Source: DASXRA01 sp035263725 (lineage in GTDB: Bacteria > Actinomycetota > Actinomycetes > Mycobacteriales > Jatrophihabitantaceae). From it: a stretch of 41,751 nt of DNA. Positions within the stretch are counted from its first letter, which is position 1; each line of letters opens with the position of its first letter. The stretch spans positions 1-41,751 of the forward strand of contig DATFRC010000176.1 in the NCBI GenBank assembly GCA_035263725.1, read 5' to 3'. The notes beneath the pieces are model-generated. The model ran no database searches. It was not told the origin of the DNA and worked only from the letters and a program-made list of their open reading frames with translations. A program made the position numbers and the translations under genes. Positions 1-7,376 of the stretch are shown piece by piece.

Positions 1-363
1 AGCCTCGAGCGCCTCGGTCAGCCAGCTCCACCCGACCTCCGGCAGCAAGGGGTCGCCGGCCATGCTCGGCTCCAGTTCGGCTGAGGCGAAGGCGACGAGC
101 CGCAGCGTGCCTTCCCACGCCTCGGCGCCATCGGGGTCGTACAGGAGCACGAGCCGCCCGGTGGACAGCTCGCCACCGTCTGCGTCGCGGATGTCGGCGG
201 CCAGCGCATGGCTCCACGGCGCCAGCCGCTGCGGCGGGCGGATCGACTCGACGCGGGCCTCCGGACGCAGCACGGTGCCCTGGAGGCTATCGACCGCCTC
301 GCGGAACTCGGCCGGGGCCAGCGCCGGATCGCGATCGCGTATCGGCGGTGGTTGGTCCGGCAT
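1..363 (-). CDS. DUF3000 family protein, 3' end cut by window edge
   Basis: The minus-strand reading frame runs open from the ATG at 363 to the window edge, giving 121 residues with no stop. Recognisable stretches are FREAVDSL near the N-terminus, IRPPQRLAPWSHALAADI, then GRLVLLYDPDGAEAWEGTLR and finally DPLLPEVGWSWLTEALEA. This is the pattern of the actinobacterial DUF3000 family, which commonly sits divergently beside hemE; its function is unknown. An in-frame GTG at 396 would add 11 residues, and neither start has a clear Shine-Dalgarno, so I chose ATG. It lies just downstream of the zinc-ribbon gene on the same strand and is probably cotranscribed with it. The family call rests on remembered family sequence, not a search. 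Confidence 0.85.
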   Translation of the reverse strand, partial: MPDQPPPIRDRDPALAPAEFREAVDSLQGTVLRPEARVESIRPPQRLAPWSHALAADIRDADGGELSTGRLVLLYDPDGAEAWEGTLRLVAFASAELEPSMAGDPLLPEVGWSWLTEALEA

Positions 364-413
364 CTCAGCGGGCTGAATGGGGCTGATGTGGCTCACGGGG
401 GTGACAGTCCGGA

Positions 414-602
414 TCAAGCGGCGTGCCGTAAATGCTGATAACGCGCCTGCCGGACGGCAACCAGCTGCGGGTCGACGACCAGGCCGGTGCCGCACACCGC
501 GCACGCCCGGTCGGGGCAGCCGCCTCGGTGCCCGTCGGCGCAGGGCGGAATCTCGACCTCGCGTCGCTGACCGCACGTCGGACAATCGAGGGACAGCATC
601 AT
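414..602 (-). CDS. Small zinc-ribbon protein
   Basis: A 62-residue protein of unknown function with two cysteine pairs: CPTCG near the N-terminus and CAVCG about 30 residues later, plus a Cys/His-rich stretch between them (PPCADGHRGGCPDRAC). This spacing predicts a zinc ribbon. The frame is open upstream to a TTG at 662, but GGAGGT lies at 606-611, 4 nt before the ATG at 602 and 7 nt before a second ATG at 599, so one of these two is the likely start. The stop is 50 nt before the DUF3000 start on the same strand. Both genes are divergent from hemE. I see no signal peptide or membrane segment, so it is presumably cytoplasmic. Confidence 0.7.
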   Translation of the reverse strand: MMLSLDCPTCGQRREVEIPPCADGHRGGCPDRACAVCGTGLVVDPQLVAVRQARYQHLRHAA

Positions 603-690
603 GCGGACCTCCGCAAAGGCGACTCCACTTCGTATCGTGACGTTGGCACGGGTCACCGACAAAATCAGCTAGGCGCGCCGGGTCCCGCGG

Positions 691-696
691 CACCGT
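691..696 (+). promoter_or_regulatory. Possible -10 element of hemE (leaderless type)
   Basis: CACCGT followed by 6 nt and then ATG at 703. It is a one-mismatch version of the TACCGT-N6/7-start arrangement seen before msrB, the PolDom polymerase, uvrB and thiE in this window. No convincing -35 was found. If it is real, the transcript begins at or next to the first ATG. Confidence 0.35.
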
Positions 697-702
697 GCGA
701 CG

Positions 703-723
703 ATGAGGACGATGAGGACGATG
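703..723 (+). repeat. Tandem 9-nt repeat that triplicates the hemE start codon
   Basis: ATGAGGACG occurs twice in tandem, followed by a third ATG. Each copy supplies an in-frame ATG and a GAGG that could act as Shine-Dalgarno for the next ATG about 4 nt on. The period is a multiple of three, so gain or loss of a copy would keep the frame. Confidence 0.8.
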
Positions 724-1737
724 CTCGCAGATTCGCTTCTCGTGCGTGCCGCCCGGGGTCGCCCAGGGGTCCGGCCGCCGGTGTGGTTCATGCGCCAAGC
801 GGGCCGCTCTCTGCCCGAGTACCGCGCCGTGCGTGAGGGCACGACGATGCTCGAGGCCTGCCGGAACCCCGAGCTGATCACCGAGATCACGCTTCAGCCG
901 GTGCGGCGCTACGGCGTCGACGCGGCGATCCTGTTCTCGGACATCATCGTGCCGCTGGCCGCGGCCGGTGTGGGTGTCGACATCGTTCCGGGCGTGGGCC
1001 CGGTGATCGACAAGCCGGTGCGGACGGTGTCGGATCTGGATTCACTGCGCGCACTGCATCCGGACGACGTGCCCTACGTCACATCGGCGGTCCGCACGCT
1101 GGTCGGTGAGCTGGGCGACACACCCCTCATCGGGTTCGCCGGGGCGCCGTTCACGCTGGCCAGCTACCTGATCGAGGGGGGTCCGTCGCGCGACTACGCG
1201 CGCACCAAGGCGCTCATGCACAGTGATCCGCAGCTGTGGCACGCAGTGCTCACCCGACTGGCGGCGATCACCGCAGCGTTCCTGCGGGTACAGGTCGACG
1301 CCGGGGTGTCAGCGGTGCAGCTGTTCGACTCATGGGTGGGGTCCTTGTCGGCCGCGGACTATCGGACATCCGTGCTACCGCACAGCCAAGCTGTACTGTC
1401 GGCCGTTCCGGAGGTACCGCGCATCCACTTCGGCGTCGGTACCGGTGAGCTGCTCGCACTGATGCGCCAGGCCGGCGCGGACGTGGTCGGCGTCGATTGG
1501 CGGGTGCCACTGGACGAGGCAGCGCGGCGGCTCGGCCCCGGTGCAGTCGTACAGGGCAATCTCGACCCGGCGCTGCTGCTCGCCGACTGGCCCGTCGTCG
1601 AGCGTGAGACGCGCCGGATCGTCGCCGAAGGTCGTGCCGCGGCCGGGCACGTCTTCAACCTCGGGCACGGGGTGCTGCCCGACACCGACCCGGACATGCT
1701 CCAGCGCGTCGCCGAGCTGATCCGGTCGCTCGGCTGA
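703..1737 (+). CDS. hemE: Uroporphyrinogen decarboxylase
   Basis: Decarboxylates the four acetate side chains of uroporphyrinogen III to give coproporphyrinogen III in the cytosol. The 344-residue product has the usual length. It carries the N-terminal signature WFMRQAGRSLPEYR, the second signature around GFAGAPFTLASYLIEGG, the DSWVGSLS stretch, and the C-terminal FNLGHGVLPDTDPD loop. The start is ambiguous because ATGs at 703, 712 and 721 are in frame, created by a 9-nt tandem repeat; I keep 703 because a -10-like CACCGT sits 6 nt before it. The true N-terminus could be six residues shorter. hemY and hemQ follow on the same strand, as expected for the actinobacterial coproporphyrin-dependent haem pathway. 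Confidence 0.97.
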   Translation: MRTMRTMLADSLLVRAARGRPGVRPPVWFMRQAGRSLPEYRAVREGTTMLEACRNPELITEITLQPVRRYGVDAAILFSDIIVPLAAAGVGVDIVPGVGPVIDKPVRTVSDLDSLRALHPDDVPYVTSAVRTLVGELGDTPLIGFAGAPFTLASYLIEGGPSRDYARTKALMHSDPQLWHAVLTRLAAITAAFLRVQVDAGVSAVQLFDSWVGSLSAADYRTSVLPHSQAVLSAVPEVPRIHFGVGTGELLALMRQAGADVVGVDWRVPLDEAARRLGPGAVVQGNLDPALLLADWPVVERETRRIVAEGRAAAGHVFNLGHGVLPDTDPDMLQRVAELIRSLG

Positions 1738-1835
1738 CGCGTCGCGCCTAGCGTTGCCTACTTGCCAACTAGCTCGACGACGGGTAGCAAACGGGCGGAC
1801 GTCAAGGCGGGTCAAGCCTTCGGGATGATGATGTC

Positions 1836-3209
1836 GTGCGTGTCGTCGTGGTCGGTGGGGGCATCTCCGGGCTGTCGGCGGCGTGGCGTATCGCCGAGCG
1901 CGCGGCGCAGGCCGAGGTCGTAGTACTCGAGGCGGCCGATGCCGTGGGCGGCAAGCTGCGCGTGGCGACGGTCGCCGGCGTCCCGGTCGACGTCGGCGCT
2001 GAGGCGATGCTGGCCGGCCGGCCCGAGGGGGTCGAGCTGGCCAAGGCCGCCGGATTGGCAGATGCGCTGATCGAGCCGCTGACGACCTCAGCGGCTGTGT
2101 TCGCAGGAGGTACCTGTCACCCATTGCCGGCGCGGACCATGCTCGGCGTGCCTGGCGACGTGGATGCATTGCGGCGCAGCGGCGTACTCAGCGATGCGGC
2201 TGTGTCCCTTGTGGACAGTGAGCCGTCGCATCCGCCCCTCCAGCCGGTGCTCGACGACGTGGCGGTGGGGCCGTTGGTCCGCAGCAGACTCGGCGGCGAG
2301 GTGGTCGAGCGGCTCGTCGAACCGTTGCTCGGGGGTGTGTACGCCGGACATGCCGACCAGCTGTCGTTGCGGGCGACTATGCCGGCGCTGACCGCACAGT
2401 TGCGCGCGGGCGGTTCGCTGGTACGCGCCGCGGCGGCAGTCACCAGCCAGGGCGGCGCGGGCACCAGTGGGCCGGTGTTCACGTCGCTGGACGGGGGTCT
2501 GGGGCGGCTGCCGATCGCGCTGGCCGCTGGCGGGCGGTTCGCGGTTCGACCGGGCGTCACCGTGCGGGCGATCAGGCGCACGCCGGCCGGCTTTGCGCTG
2601 GACTGTGGTCCGGTGCCGAGACCGGAGCTCGTCGAGGCGGACGCCGTCGTGGTTGCGACGCCACCCGGAAAGGCGGCCCGGCTGCTGCGCGGCGTGGCCC
2701 CGGCCGCGGCCGCCGAAGTGTCCACTGTGGACACCGCCAGCATGGCGATCGTCACGCTGGCCTACCAGGACGTGAGGCCGATAGCGGGCAGCGGACTACT
2801 CGTCGGAACCCGTGAGGGTTACCGGGTCAAGGCGGTCACTCTCTCGTCGCAGAAGTGGCCGATCACCCACGACGGCCTCACCATCTTGCGGGCGTCGATC
2901 GGCCGGGTCGGGGAGACGGCAGACCTGCAGCACGACGATGCCGAGCTGATCGCCATCGTGCGACGCGAGCTGCCTGCGTTGATCGGCGTCGACGCCGAGC
3001 CGGTCGACGCGCTGGTCACCCGGTGGGGCGGCGGATTGCCGCAGTACGCAGTGGGTCACCTCGAGAAGGTGGCCCGGATCCGGGCAGCTGTCGCCGCGGT
3101 GCCCGCGCTGGCCGTCTGTGGAGCCACCTACGACGGGATCGGCATACCTGCGTGCATCGCGTCGGGGCAGCAGGCTGCTGAACGCGTCCTGGCCCGCGAG
3201 GGACAATGA
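1836..3209 (+). CDS. hemY: Coproporphyrinogen/protoporphyrinogen oxidase, HemY/CgoX type
   Basis: FAD-dependent oxidase of 457 residues. In actinobacteria this family (often annotated protoporphyrinogen oxidase, hemG/hemY) oxidises coproporphyrinogen III to coproporphyrin III. The N-terminal MRVVVVGGGISGLSAAW is the FAD dinucleotide-binding motif, and the C-terminal block from RWGGGLPQYAVGH to YDGIGIPACIASGQQAA is the conserved second FAD-contacting region. The GTG start at 1836 is the first in-frame start; the nearby ATGs are out of frame. There is no strong Shine-Dalgarno, but GATGAT lies 6 nt before the start. The stop codon overlaps the hemQ ATG by 4 nt, so the two are translationally coupled. 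The 98-nt gap after hemE shows nothing certain. Confidence 0.95.
   Translation: MRVVVVGGGISGLSAAWRIAERAAQAEVVVLEAADAVGGKLRVATVAGVPVDVGAEAMLAGRPEGVELAKAAGLADALIEPLTTSAAVFAGGTCHPLPARTMLGVPGDVDALRRSGVLSDAAVSLVDSEPSHPPLQPVLDDVAVGPLVRSRLGGEVVERLVEPLLGGVYAGHADQLSLRATMPALTAQLRAGGSLVRAAAAVTSQGGAGTSGPVFTSLDGGLGRLPIALAAGGRFAVRPGVTVRAIRRTPAGFALDCGPVPRPELVEADAVVVATPPGKAARLLRGVAPAAAAEVSTVDTASMAIVTLAYQDVRPIAGSGLLVGTREGYRVKAVTLSSQKWPITHDGLTILRASIGRVGETADLQHDDAELIAIVRRELPALIGVDAEPVDALVTRWGGGLPQYAVGHLEKVARIRAAVAAVPALAVCGATYDGIGIPACIASGQQAAERVLAREGQ
2718..2734. repeat. Perfect 8+1+8 palindrome inside hemY
   Basis: GTGTCCAC-T-GTGGACAC, coding for the STVDT stretch of HemY. The core TCCACTGTGGACA also occurs on the coding strand of the PfkB gene (around 33664-33680 on the minus strand). 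It may be a scattered intragenic palindrome; function unknown. Confidence 0.5.
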
Positions 3210-3910
3210 ACGCCATGGTCGACGGCAAGACAGCACGCGAGCTCAATCAGGTGATCCGCTACACCGCATGGTCGGTCTTCCGCACCGGCACACCGATCGG
3301 CGACGCCGACCGCGCTCCGCTCGCCGGAGAGGTCGGCGAGCTGTTCGAGCAGCTCGCGGCGAAGGACGTCACGGTGCGCGGCACCTACGACGTCAGCGCG
3401 CTGCGGGCGGACGCCGACTTGATGGTCTGGTGGCACGCGCCGTCCGCCGACGTGCTCCAGGACGCCTACGCGCGGCTGCGCCGCACCGACCTCGGCGCCC
3501 ACCTGGTACCGGTGTGGTCGTCCATGGCGCTGCACCGCCCGGCTGAATTCAACAAGAGCCACATACCGGCGTTTCTCGCCGATGAAGAACCACGAGCGTA
3601 TGTCTGCGTCTACCCGTTTGTGCGCTCCTACGAGTGGTACCTGCTGCCGGACTCCGAGCGGCGGGCACTACTCGCTGAGCACGGGCAAATGGCGCGGGAG
3701 TATCCCGACGTCCGGGCGAACACCGTCGCGGCGTTCGCCCTCGGCGATTACGAGTGGATGCTGTGCTTCGAGGCTGACGAGCTGGACCGCATCGTCGACC
3801 TTATGCGCCATCTGCGCGGGTCCGAGACGCGCCGGCACGTCCGGGCCGAGGTGCCGTTCTTCACGGGCCGGCGCCGCAGCGTCGACGAGCTGGTCGCTGC
3901 TCTGCCGTAG
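3206..3910 (+). CDS. hemQ: Coproheme decarboxylase HemQ/ChdC
   Basis: Converts coproheme III to haem b by decarboxylating two propionates with peroxide; this is the last step of the coproporphyrin-dependent pathway. It belongs to the chlorite-dismutase fold family, and 234 residues is typical for actinobacterial HemQ. Diagnostic stretches are KSHIPAFLADEEPRAYVCVY, RSYEWYLLPDSERR, LAEHGQMAREYPDVRANTV, FALGDYEWMLCFEADEL and RRHVRAEVPFFTGRR. The tyrosines in the PFVRSYEWY stretch and the late histidine (RRHVR) are where the catalytic tyrosine and haem-binding histidine are expected. The ATG at 3206 overlaps the hemY stop (ATGA) with GAGGG upstream; a second ATG at 3215 is a weaker option. Confidence 0.96.
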   Translation: MNAMVDGKTARELNQVIRYTAWSVFRTGTPIGDADRAPLAGEVGELFEQLAAKDVTVRGTYDVSALRADADLMVWWHAPSADVLQDAYARLRRTDLGAHLVPVWSSMALHRPAEFNKSHIPAFLADEEPRAYVCVYPFVRSYEWYLLPDSERRALLAEHGQMAREYPDVRANTVAAFALGDYEWMLCFEADELDRIVDLMRHLRGSETRRHVRAEVPFFTGRRRSVDELVAALP

Positions 3911-3984
3911 CGCTTCGTCTGCAACGCGACGGCCCGCTCTTGTGTCTATCTCGTAGGTCGGGCTTACCGCGAAGCGAGGGCGTC

Positions 3985-4605
3985 ATGACGACGAGACGGG
4001 TCCACATCGGAATCGGCTTGGTCGCCGTCGCGCTGGGACTGGCGGGCTGCGCGTCGAACACCCATGGCAGCGCGACCGGCCCGACCGGCACCACCCCCGC
4101 GACCACCTCAGCCATGCCATCGACGTCGGCCATCCCGTCCTCCTCGGCCGCTCCGACCACGTCGAGCGGGACGACGTCGTCTGCGTCGCACGCTCCGTCG
4201 ACGCAAGCACGGGCGAGCACTGCCCCGCCATCACGTTCGCCGGCCGCGCAGCCGTCGCCGACGATGCACAAGGTGTCGCCCGAGGCCACCGCCCCGGCTG
4301 CAGGTGGGTGCGCGCGGGACTCCGGCACGCAGGTGCTGGTGCTGATCAACCCAGACGTACCGGTGCCGCGCTGCGTGATCGTCACGGCCGGGCAGCACCT
4401 GGCCGTGCGCAACAACACCGGTGAGCTGGGCCAGACCCCCCGCGCGGTCACGCTGCATTGGGCCGACTACGCGCCGCGGACGCTGCCGCCGGGCGCGCTG
4501 ACGATCTACCCGCAGTCCTTCGGGAGCTACCTGTTGCCGGGCGTGCACCGTTTGCAGGCGTCGGTGTACGGGCAGAGCGGCGCCGAGATCTGGCTACAGC
4601 ACTAG
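3985..4605 (+). CDS. Putative lipoprotein with Ser/Thr/Pro linker
   Basis: The product is 206 residues from the ATG at 3985, which has GCGAGGG 4 nt upstream; an open extension back to 3940 has no support. The N-terminus is a lipoprotein signal peptide ending in a LAGC lipobox. A low-complexity Ser/Thr/Ala/Pro linker covers roughly residues 26-100. The C-terminal ~100 residues (from GGCARDSGTQ to AEIWLQH) read as a beta-rich domain with VIVTAGQHLAVRNNTGE, loosely like a cupredoxin strand pattern but without obvious copper ligands. It would sit on the outer face of the membrane. I do not recognise a named family. Its TAG stop shares the tetranucleotide CTAG with the msrB stop on the other strand. 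Confidence 0.85.
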   Translation: MTTRRVHIGIGLVAVALGLAGCASNTHGSATGPTGTTPATTSAMPSTSAIPSSSAAPTTSSGTTSSASHAPSTQARASTAPPSRSPAAQPSPTMHKVSPEATAPAAGGCARDSGTQVLVLINPDVPVPRCVIVTAGQHLAVRNNTGELGQTPRAVTLHWADYAPRTLPPGALTIYPQSFGSYLLPGVHRLQASVYGQSGAEIWLQH

Positions 4606-5009
4606 GGCTGTTCCTCGAAGGTCAATGAGATCGAGTTGATGCAGTAGCGCAGGTCGGTGGGGGTGCCGTAGCCCTCGCCGTCGAAGACGTGGCCCAGGTG
4701 GCTGTGACAGTTGGCGCACAGGACCTCGACGCGGACCATCCCGAGACTGCGGTCGCGTCGCTCGATAATCCGTTCGCCGGCCAGCGGCGTGAAGAAGCTC
4801 GGCCAGCCACAGTGTGAGTCGAACTTGTGCTCGCTGCGGAACAGCTCACTGCCGCAGGCCCGGCAGCGGTATACGCCGACCTGCTTGTTGTCGGTGTACT
4901 CCCCGGTGAACGGCCGCTCGGTGGCGGCCTGACGCAGCACGGCGTACTCCTCTGGGGAGAGCTGCTCGCGCCATTCGGCCTCGGACTTGACGACGTTCGG
5001 TGCGCTCAT
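4602..5009 (-). CDS. msrB: Peptide-methionine (R)-S-oxide reductase
   Basis: Reduces methionine-R-sulfoxide in proteins and repairs oxidative damage in the cytosol. The 135-residue product is a complete MsrB. Zinc-binding cysteine pairs are at residues 49/52 (CRAC) and 98/101 (CANC). The conserved FDSHCGWPSFF block spans about 63-73, HSHLGHVFDG is at 102-111, and the catalytic cysteine is Cys123 in RYCINSISL. The ATG at 5009 is preceded by TACCGT and 7 nt, suggesting a leaderless transcript. That would place the 84-residue gene upstream in a separate transcript or in readthrough. The 3' end overlaps the convergent lipoprotein gene by 4 nt. Confidence 0.97.
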   Translation of the reverse strand: MSAPNVVKSEAEWREQLSPEEYAVLRQAATERPFTGEYTDNKQVGVYRCRACGSELFRSEHKFDSHCGWPSFFTPLAGERIIERRDRSLGMVRVEVLCANCHSHLGHVFDGEGYGTPTDLRYCINSISLTFEEQP

Positions 5010-5016
5010 GCGTACG

Positions 5017-5022
5017 ACGGTA
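5017..5022 (-). promoter_or_regulatory. Putative -10 element of msrB (leaderless)
   Basis: Reading the minus strand, TACCGT is followed by 7 nt and then the msrB ATG at 5009. This matches the actinobacterial TANNNT -10 form at the distance expected when transcription starts on the start codon. No Shine-Dalgarno is visible and no -35 is clear. Confidence 0.5.
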
Positions 5023-5031
5023 CGGCCCGGC

Positions 5032-5286
5032 TCAGAGCAGGCCGACGATACCGAGTACGCCGAAGATCGCGGTGAGGGCGAACCCGAGCAAAATGAGCCA
5101 TACGACGAACACAGCGACCTGGCGCCGCCGCCCGGTGAGCCGGGTCAGGCCGGCGCCGAAGGCCGCGACGTTCTGCAGCTCGCCGTCGGCGGTGTTGGGA
5201 TTGGCGGTGCGGCCCCAGGCGAAGTCGGGCTCGGGGCCACGGTGTCGGGGCGGCTCGTCGTCGTCCCACCTGGTGTCGGTGTCCAC
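5032..5286 (-). CDS. Small single-pass membrane protein
   Basis: An 84-residue protein of unknown function. The N-terminal half is charged and rich in Asp, Pro and Arg (MDTDTRWDDDEPPRHRGPEP). It is followed by GAGLTRLTGRRR and then one hydrophobic segment (VAVFVVWLILLGFALTAIFG) running almost to the C-terminus. The topology suggests a cytoplasmic N-terminus and a C-terminal membrane anchor. The start is GTG at 5286, with CATCCT 6 nt before it, again a leaderless-like arrangement. It lies 22 nt upstream of msrB on the same strand and may be cotranscribed. It is divergent from the polymerase gene. Confidence 0.7.
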   Translation of the reverse strand: MDTDTRWDDDEPPRHRGPEPDFAWGRTANPNTADGELQNVAAFGAGLTRLTGRRRQVAVFVVWLILLGFALTAIFGVLGIVGLL

Positions 5287-5376
5287 CAGACCAGGATGCC
5301 TGACGGCTGTTTGGGCTGACGTACGCGACCCAGTGCGCGCTGAGCGCCGACGTTAGGTGCGTGGGCCGAGATGACC

Positions 5377-5382
5377 TACCGT
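5377..5382 (+). promoter_or_regulatory. Putative -10 element of the PolDom polymerase gene (leaderless)
   Basis: TACCGT followed by 6 nt and the ATG at 5389. This favours 5389 over the upstream in-frame ATG at 5371, since the hexamer would otherwise be coding. Confidence 0.5.
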
Positions 5383-5388
5383 CCAAAC

Positions 5389-6444
5389 ATGCCCTCACCG
5401 TTCACGGAGCTCGAGGTCGGCGGGCGCACGGTCCGCATCTCCAACCCGGATCGGGTGTATTTCCCCGAGCGGGGCGAGACGAAACTCGACCTTGCAAACT
5501 ACTACATCGCCGTCGGCGACGGCATCGTCCGGGCCCTGCGCGACCGGCCGTGCATGCTGCACCGCTACCCGGACGGTGTCACCGGCGAAAAGATCTACCA
5601 GAAACGGCTCCCAAAAGGGGCGCCCGAGTGGGTTCAGAGTGTGGAGGTGCGCTTCCCGTCCGGGCGCGGCGCCAACGAGCTGTGCGTGACCGAGCTGGCC
5701 AGCGTCATTTGGGCGGTACAGATGTCGACGGTCGAGTTCCATCCGTGGCACTCGCGGCGTGCCGACACGGAGCGCCCCGACGAATTGCGCATCGACCTCG
5801 ACCCGCAGCCGGGTACGGGCTTCGTCGAGGCCAAGCAGGTCGCCGGAACCGTCCACGAGGTGCTCGACGAGCTCGGCGCCGTCGGCTGGCCGAAGACGTC
5901 CGGGTCGCGGGGGCTGCACGTCTATGTGCGCATCGAGCCGGCTTTCGGATTCCGCGAAGTGCGGCGCGCCGCACTGGCGTTTGCCCGCGAGGTGGAGCGG
6001 CGCATCCCCGACTTCGTCACCACCAAGTGGTGGAAGGAGGAGCGCGGCGAGCAGATATTTCTCGACTACAACCAGAATGCCCGTGACCGCACCATTGCCA
6101 GCGCCTACTCGGTACGGGGCCGGCCATACGGGCCCGTCTCTGCACCGGTGACCTGGGAGGAGCTGCCCGACGTCGAGATCGACGACTTCACCATCGCCAC
6201 CATGCCCGCGCGTTTCGCCGAGCTGGGTGACCTGCACGCCGGCATCGACGACGCGGTGTGGTCGATCGAGCCGTTGCTGGCGTGGGCCGACCGCGACGAG
6301 CGCGATCGCGGACTGGGTGACATGCCGTACCCGCCGAACTATCCGAAGCAGGAGGGTGAGCCGCCGCGCGTCCAGCCGTCCCGCATGAACCCGGCCAACT
6401 GGGCGGAATCGGCCGACGCTCCTCAGCCGCAGCGCCTGGATTGA
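5389..6444 (+). CDS. Stand-alone LigD-type polymerase domain (archaeo-eukaryotic primase family)
   Basis: Polymerase of the LigD PolDom/Prim-Pol family, which fills gaps with (ribo)nucleotides during end joining or excision repair. It has 351 residues with no ligase or nuclease domain attached. The N-terminus VGGRTVRISNPDRVYFPE is typical. The catalytic carboxylates lie in ELRIDLDPQPGTGF, followed by SGSRGLHVYVRI and the TTKWWKEER and IFLDYNQNARDRTIASAYSV blocks. The start at 5389 is chosen because TACCGT lies 6 nt upstream; ATG 5371 would add six residues. A separate LigC-type ligase is encoded about 5 kb away, so polymerase and ligase functions appear to be split in this genome. No ku gene is in the window. 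Confidence 0.93.
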   Translation: MPSPFTELEVGGRTVRISNPDRVYFPERGETKLDLANYYIAVGDGIVRALRDRPCMLHRYPDGVTGEKIYQKRLPKGAPEWVQSVEVRFPSGRGANELCVTELASVIWAVQMSTVEFHPWHSRRADTERPDELRIDLDPQPGTGFVEAKQVAGTVHEVLDELGAVGWPKTSGSRGLHVYVRIEPAFGFREVRRAALAFAREVERRIPDFVTTKWWKEERGEQIFLDYNQNARDRTIASAYSVRGRPYGPVSAPVTWEELPDVEIDDFTIATMPARFAELGDLHAGIDDAVWSIEPLLAWADRDERDRGLGDMPYPPNYPKQEGEPPRVQPSRMNPANWAESADAPQPQRLD

Positions 6445-6472
6445 GCGGTTCGCCGCAGCTGCGCCCCAACGC

Positions 6473-7306
6473 TCAGTAGGAGATCAGGACGATCGAGGTG
6501 GCCGCCATGGCCAGCCCGATGCGCTGCAGCCGTCCGGTGTGTTCGTGCAGCACGAGCACGGCCAGCAGCACGGTCATCGCCGGGTAGAGCGAGGTGATTA
6601 CGCTCGCCACCGACAGCAGCCCGTGCCGTGATGCGAGCAGGAAGAACAGGTTTGCGCTGGCGTCGAGCACGCCGGCCAGCACGGCCAGGAACAGCACGCG
6701 GCCGCTGAGCGGCTGGGCAACTCGCCGGCCGCGCGCCAGCGGCACGATCAAAGCAGCGGACGTGAGCCGCGAGATGACCAGCGGCCACAGCCCCGAATCG
6801 TGGTTCGCCCGGGCCAGGCAGATGAAGTAGACGCCGAATCCCACTCCCGAAAGGCACGCCAAGGCGAGGATGCGGATGCCGATCGGGCCGTGTGGATGAT
6901 CGTCGGATGTGTAGCTGACGAACATCACGGCGATCAGGCCGATCGCGATGCCGAGCCACGCCGACAGGTGCGGTCGCTCGCCGACGAGCAGCCCGAACCC
7001 GACCGGCACGACGGCGGCGAGCACGGCCGTGACCGGCGAGATGATGTTCATCGGCGCCCGCGCCATGAGGCTGTACATCACGATCACGCCCACCATGCCG
7101 CCGATGCCGCCACCGACACCGAGCAGCGCCGTCCGGGCGTCGAGCGGCCCGGCGAAGGCCGGTAGCAGCGCCAGCATCAGCAGCGCACCGACCGGGTAGG
7201 CGTAGAGCAGCACGGTGATCGCCGAACGGTGCCGGGACGCGAAGGCGCCGACGAAGTCGCCCGTCCCGTAAATGACGGCTGCGAGCAGGGCGAATACGAC
7301 GACCAC
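6473..7306 (-). CDS. EamA/DMT-family transporter
   Basis: An integral membrane protein of 277 residues, apparently ten hydrophobic segments in two five-helix EamA repeats. The first repeat begins MVVVFALLAAVIYGTGDFVG and carries SPVTAVLAAVVPVGFGLLVG; the second carries SVASVITSLYPAMTVLLAVLVLHE. This is the drug/metabolite exporter fold. The substrate cannot be told from sequence. The GTG start at 7306 has TAGCGT 5 nt before it and no Shine-Dalgarno. It follows the cyclopropane synthase gene on the same strand after 70 nt, and its 3' end faces the polymerase gene with 28 nt between. Confidence 0.93.
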   Translation of the reverse strand: MVVVFALLAAVIYGTGDFVGAFASRHRSAITVLLYAYPVGALLMLALLPAFAGPLDARTALLGVGGGIGGMVGVIVMYSLMARAPMNIISPVTAVLAAVVPVGFGLLVGERPHLSAWLGIAIGLIAVMFVSYTSDDHPHGPIGIRILALACLSGVGFGVYFICLARANHDSGLWPLVISRLTSAALIVPLARGRRVAQPLSGRVLFLAVLAGVLDASANLFFLLASRHGLLSVASVITSLYPAMTVLLAVLVLHEHTGRLQRIGLAMAATSIVLISY

Positions 7307-7311
7307 GTCTG

Positions 7312-7317
7312 ACGCTA
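7312..7317 (-). promoter_or_regulatory. Possible -10 element of the EamA gene
   Basis: On the minus strand TAGCGT, then 5 nt, then the GTG at 7306. It resembles the TACCGT elements elsewhere in the window but with a slightly shorter gap. Confidence 0.35.
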
Positions 7318-7376
7318 ACTGTTCGGGTCGAGCGGTTTATTGCGCGACGTACAGGCAGAAGGGGTGCCCAGTATCG

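Noticed and set aside
3911..3976. CGCTTCG/CGAAGCG inverted repeat around the lipoprotein promoter region
   Set aside because: Seven bp arms 52 nt apart are expected by chance at this base composition.
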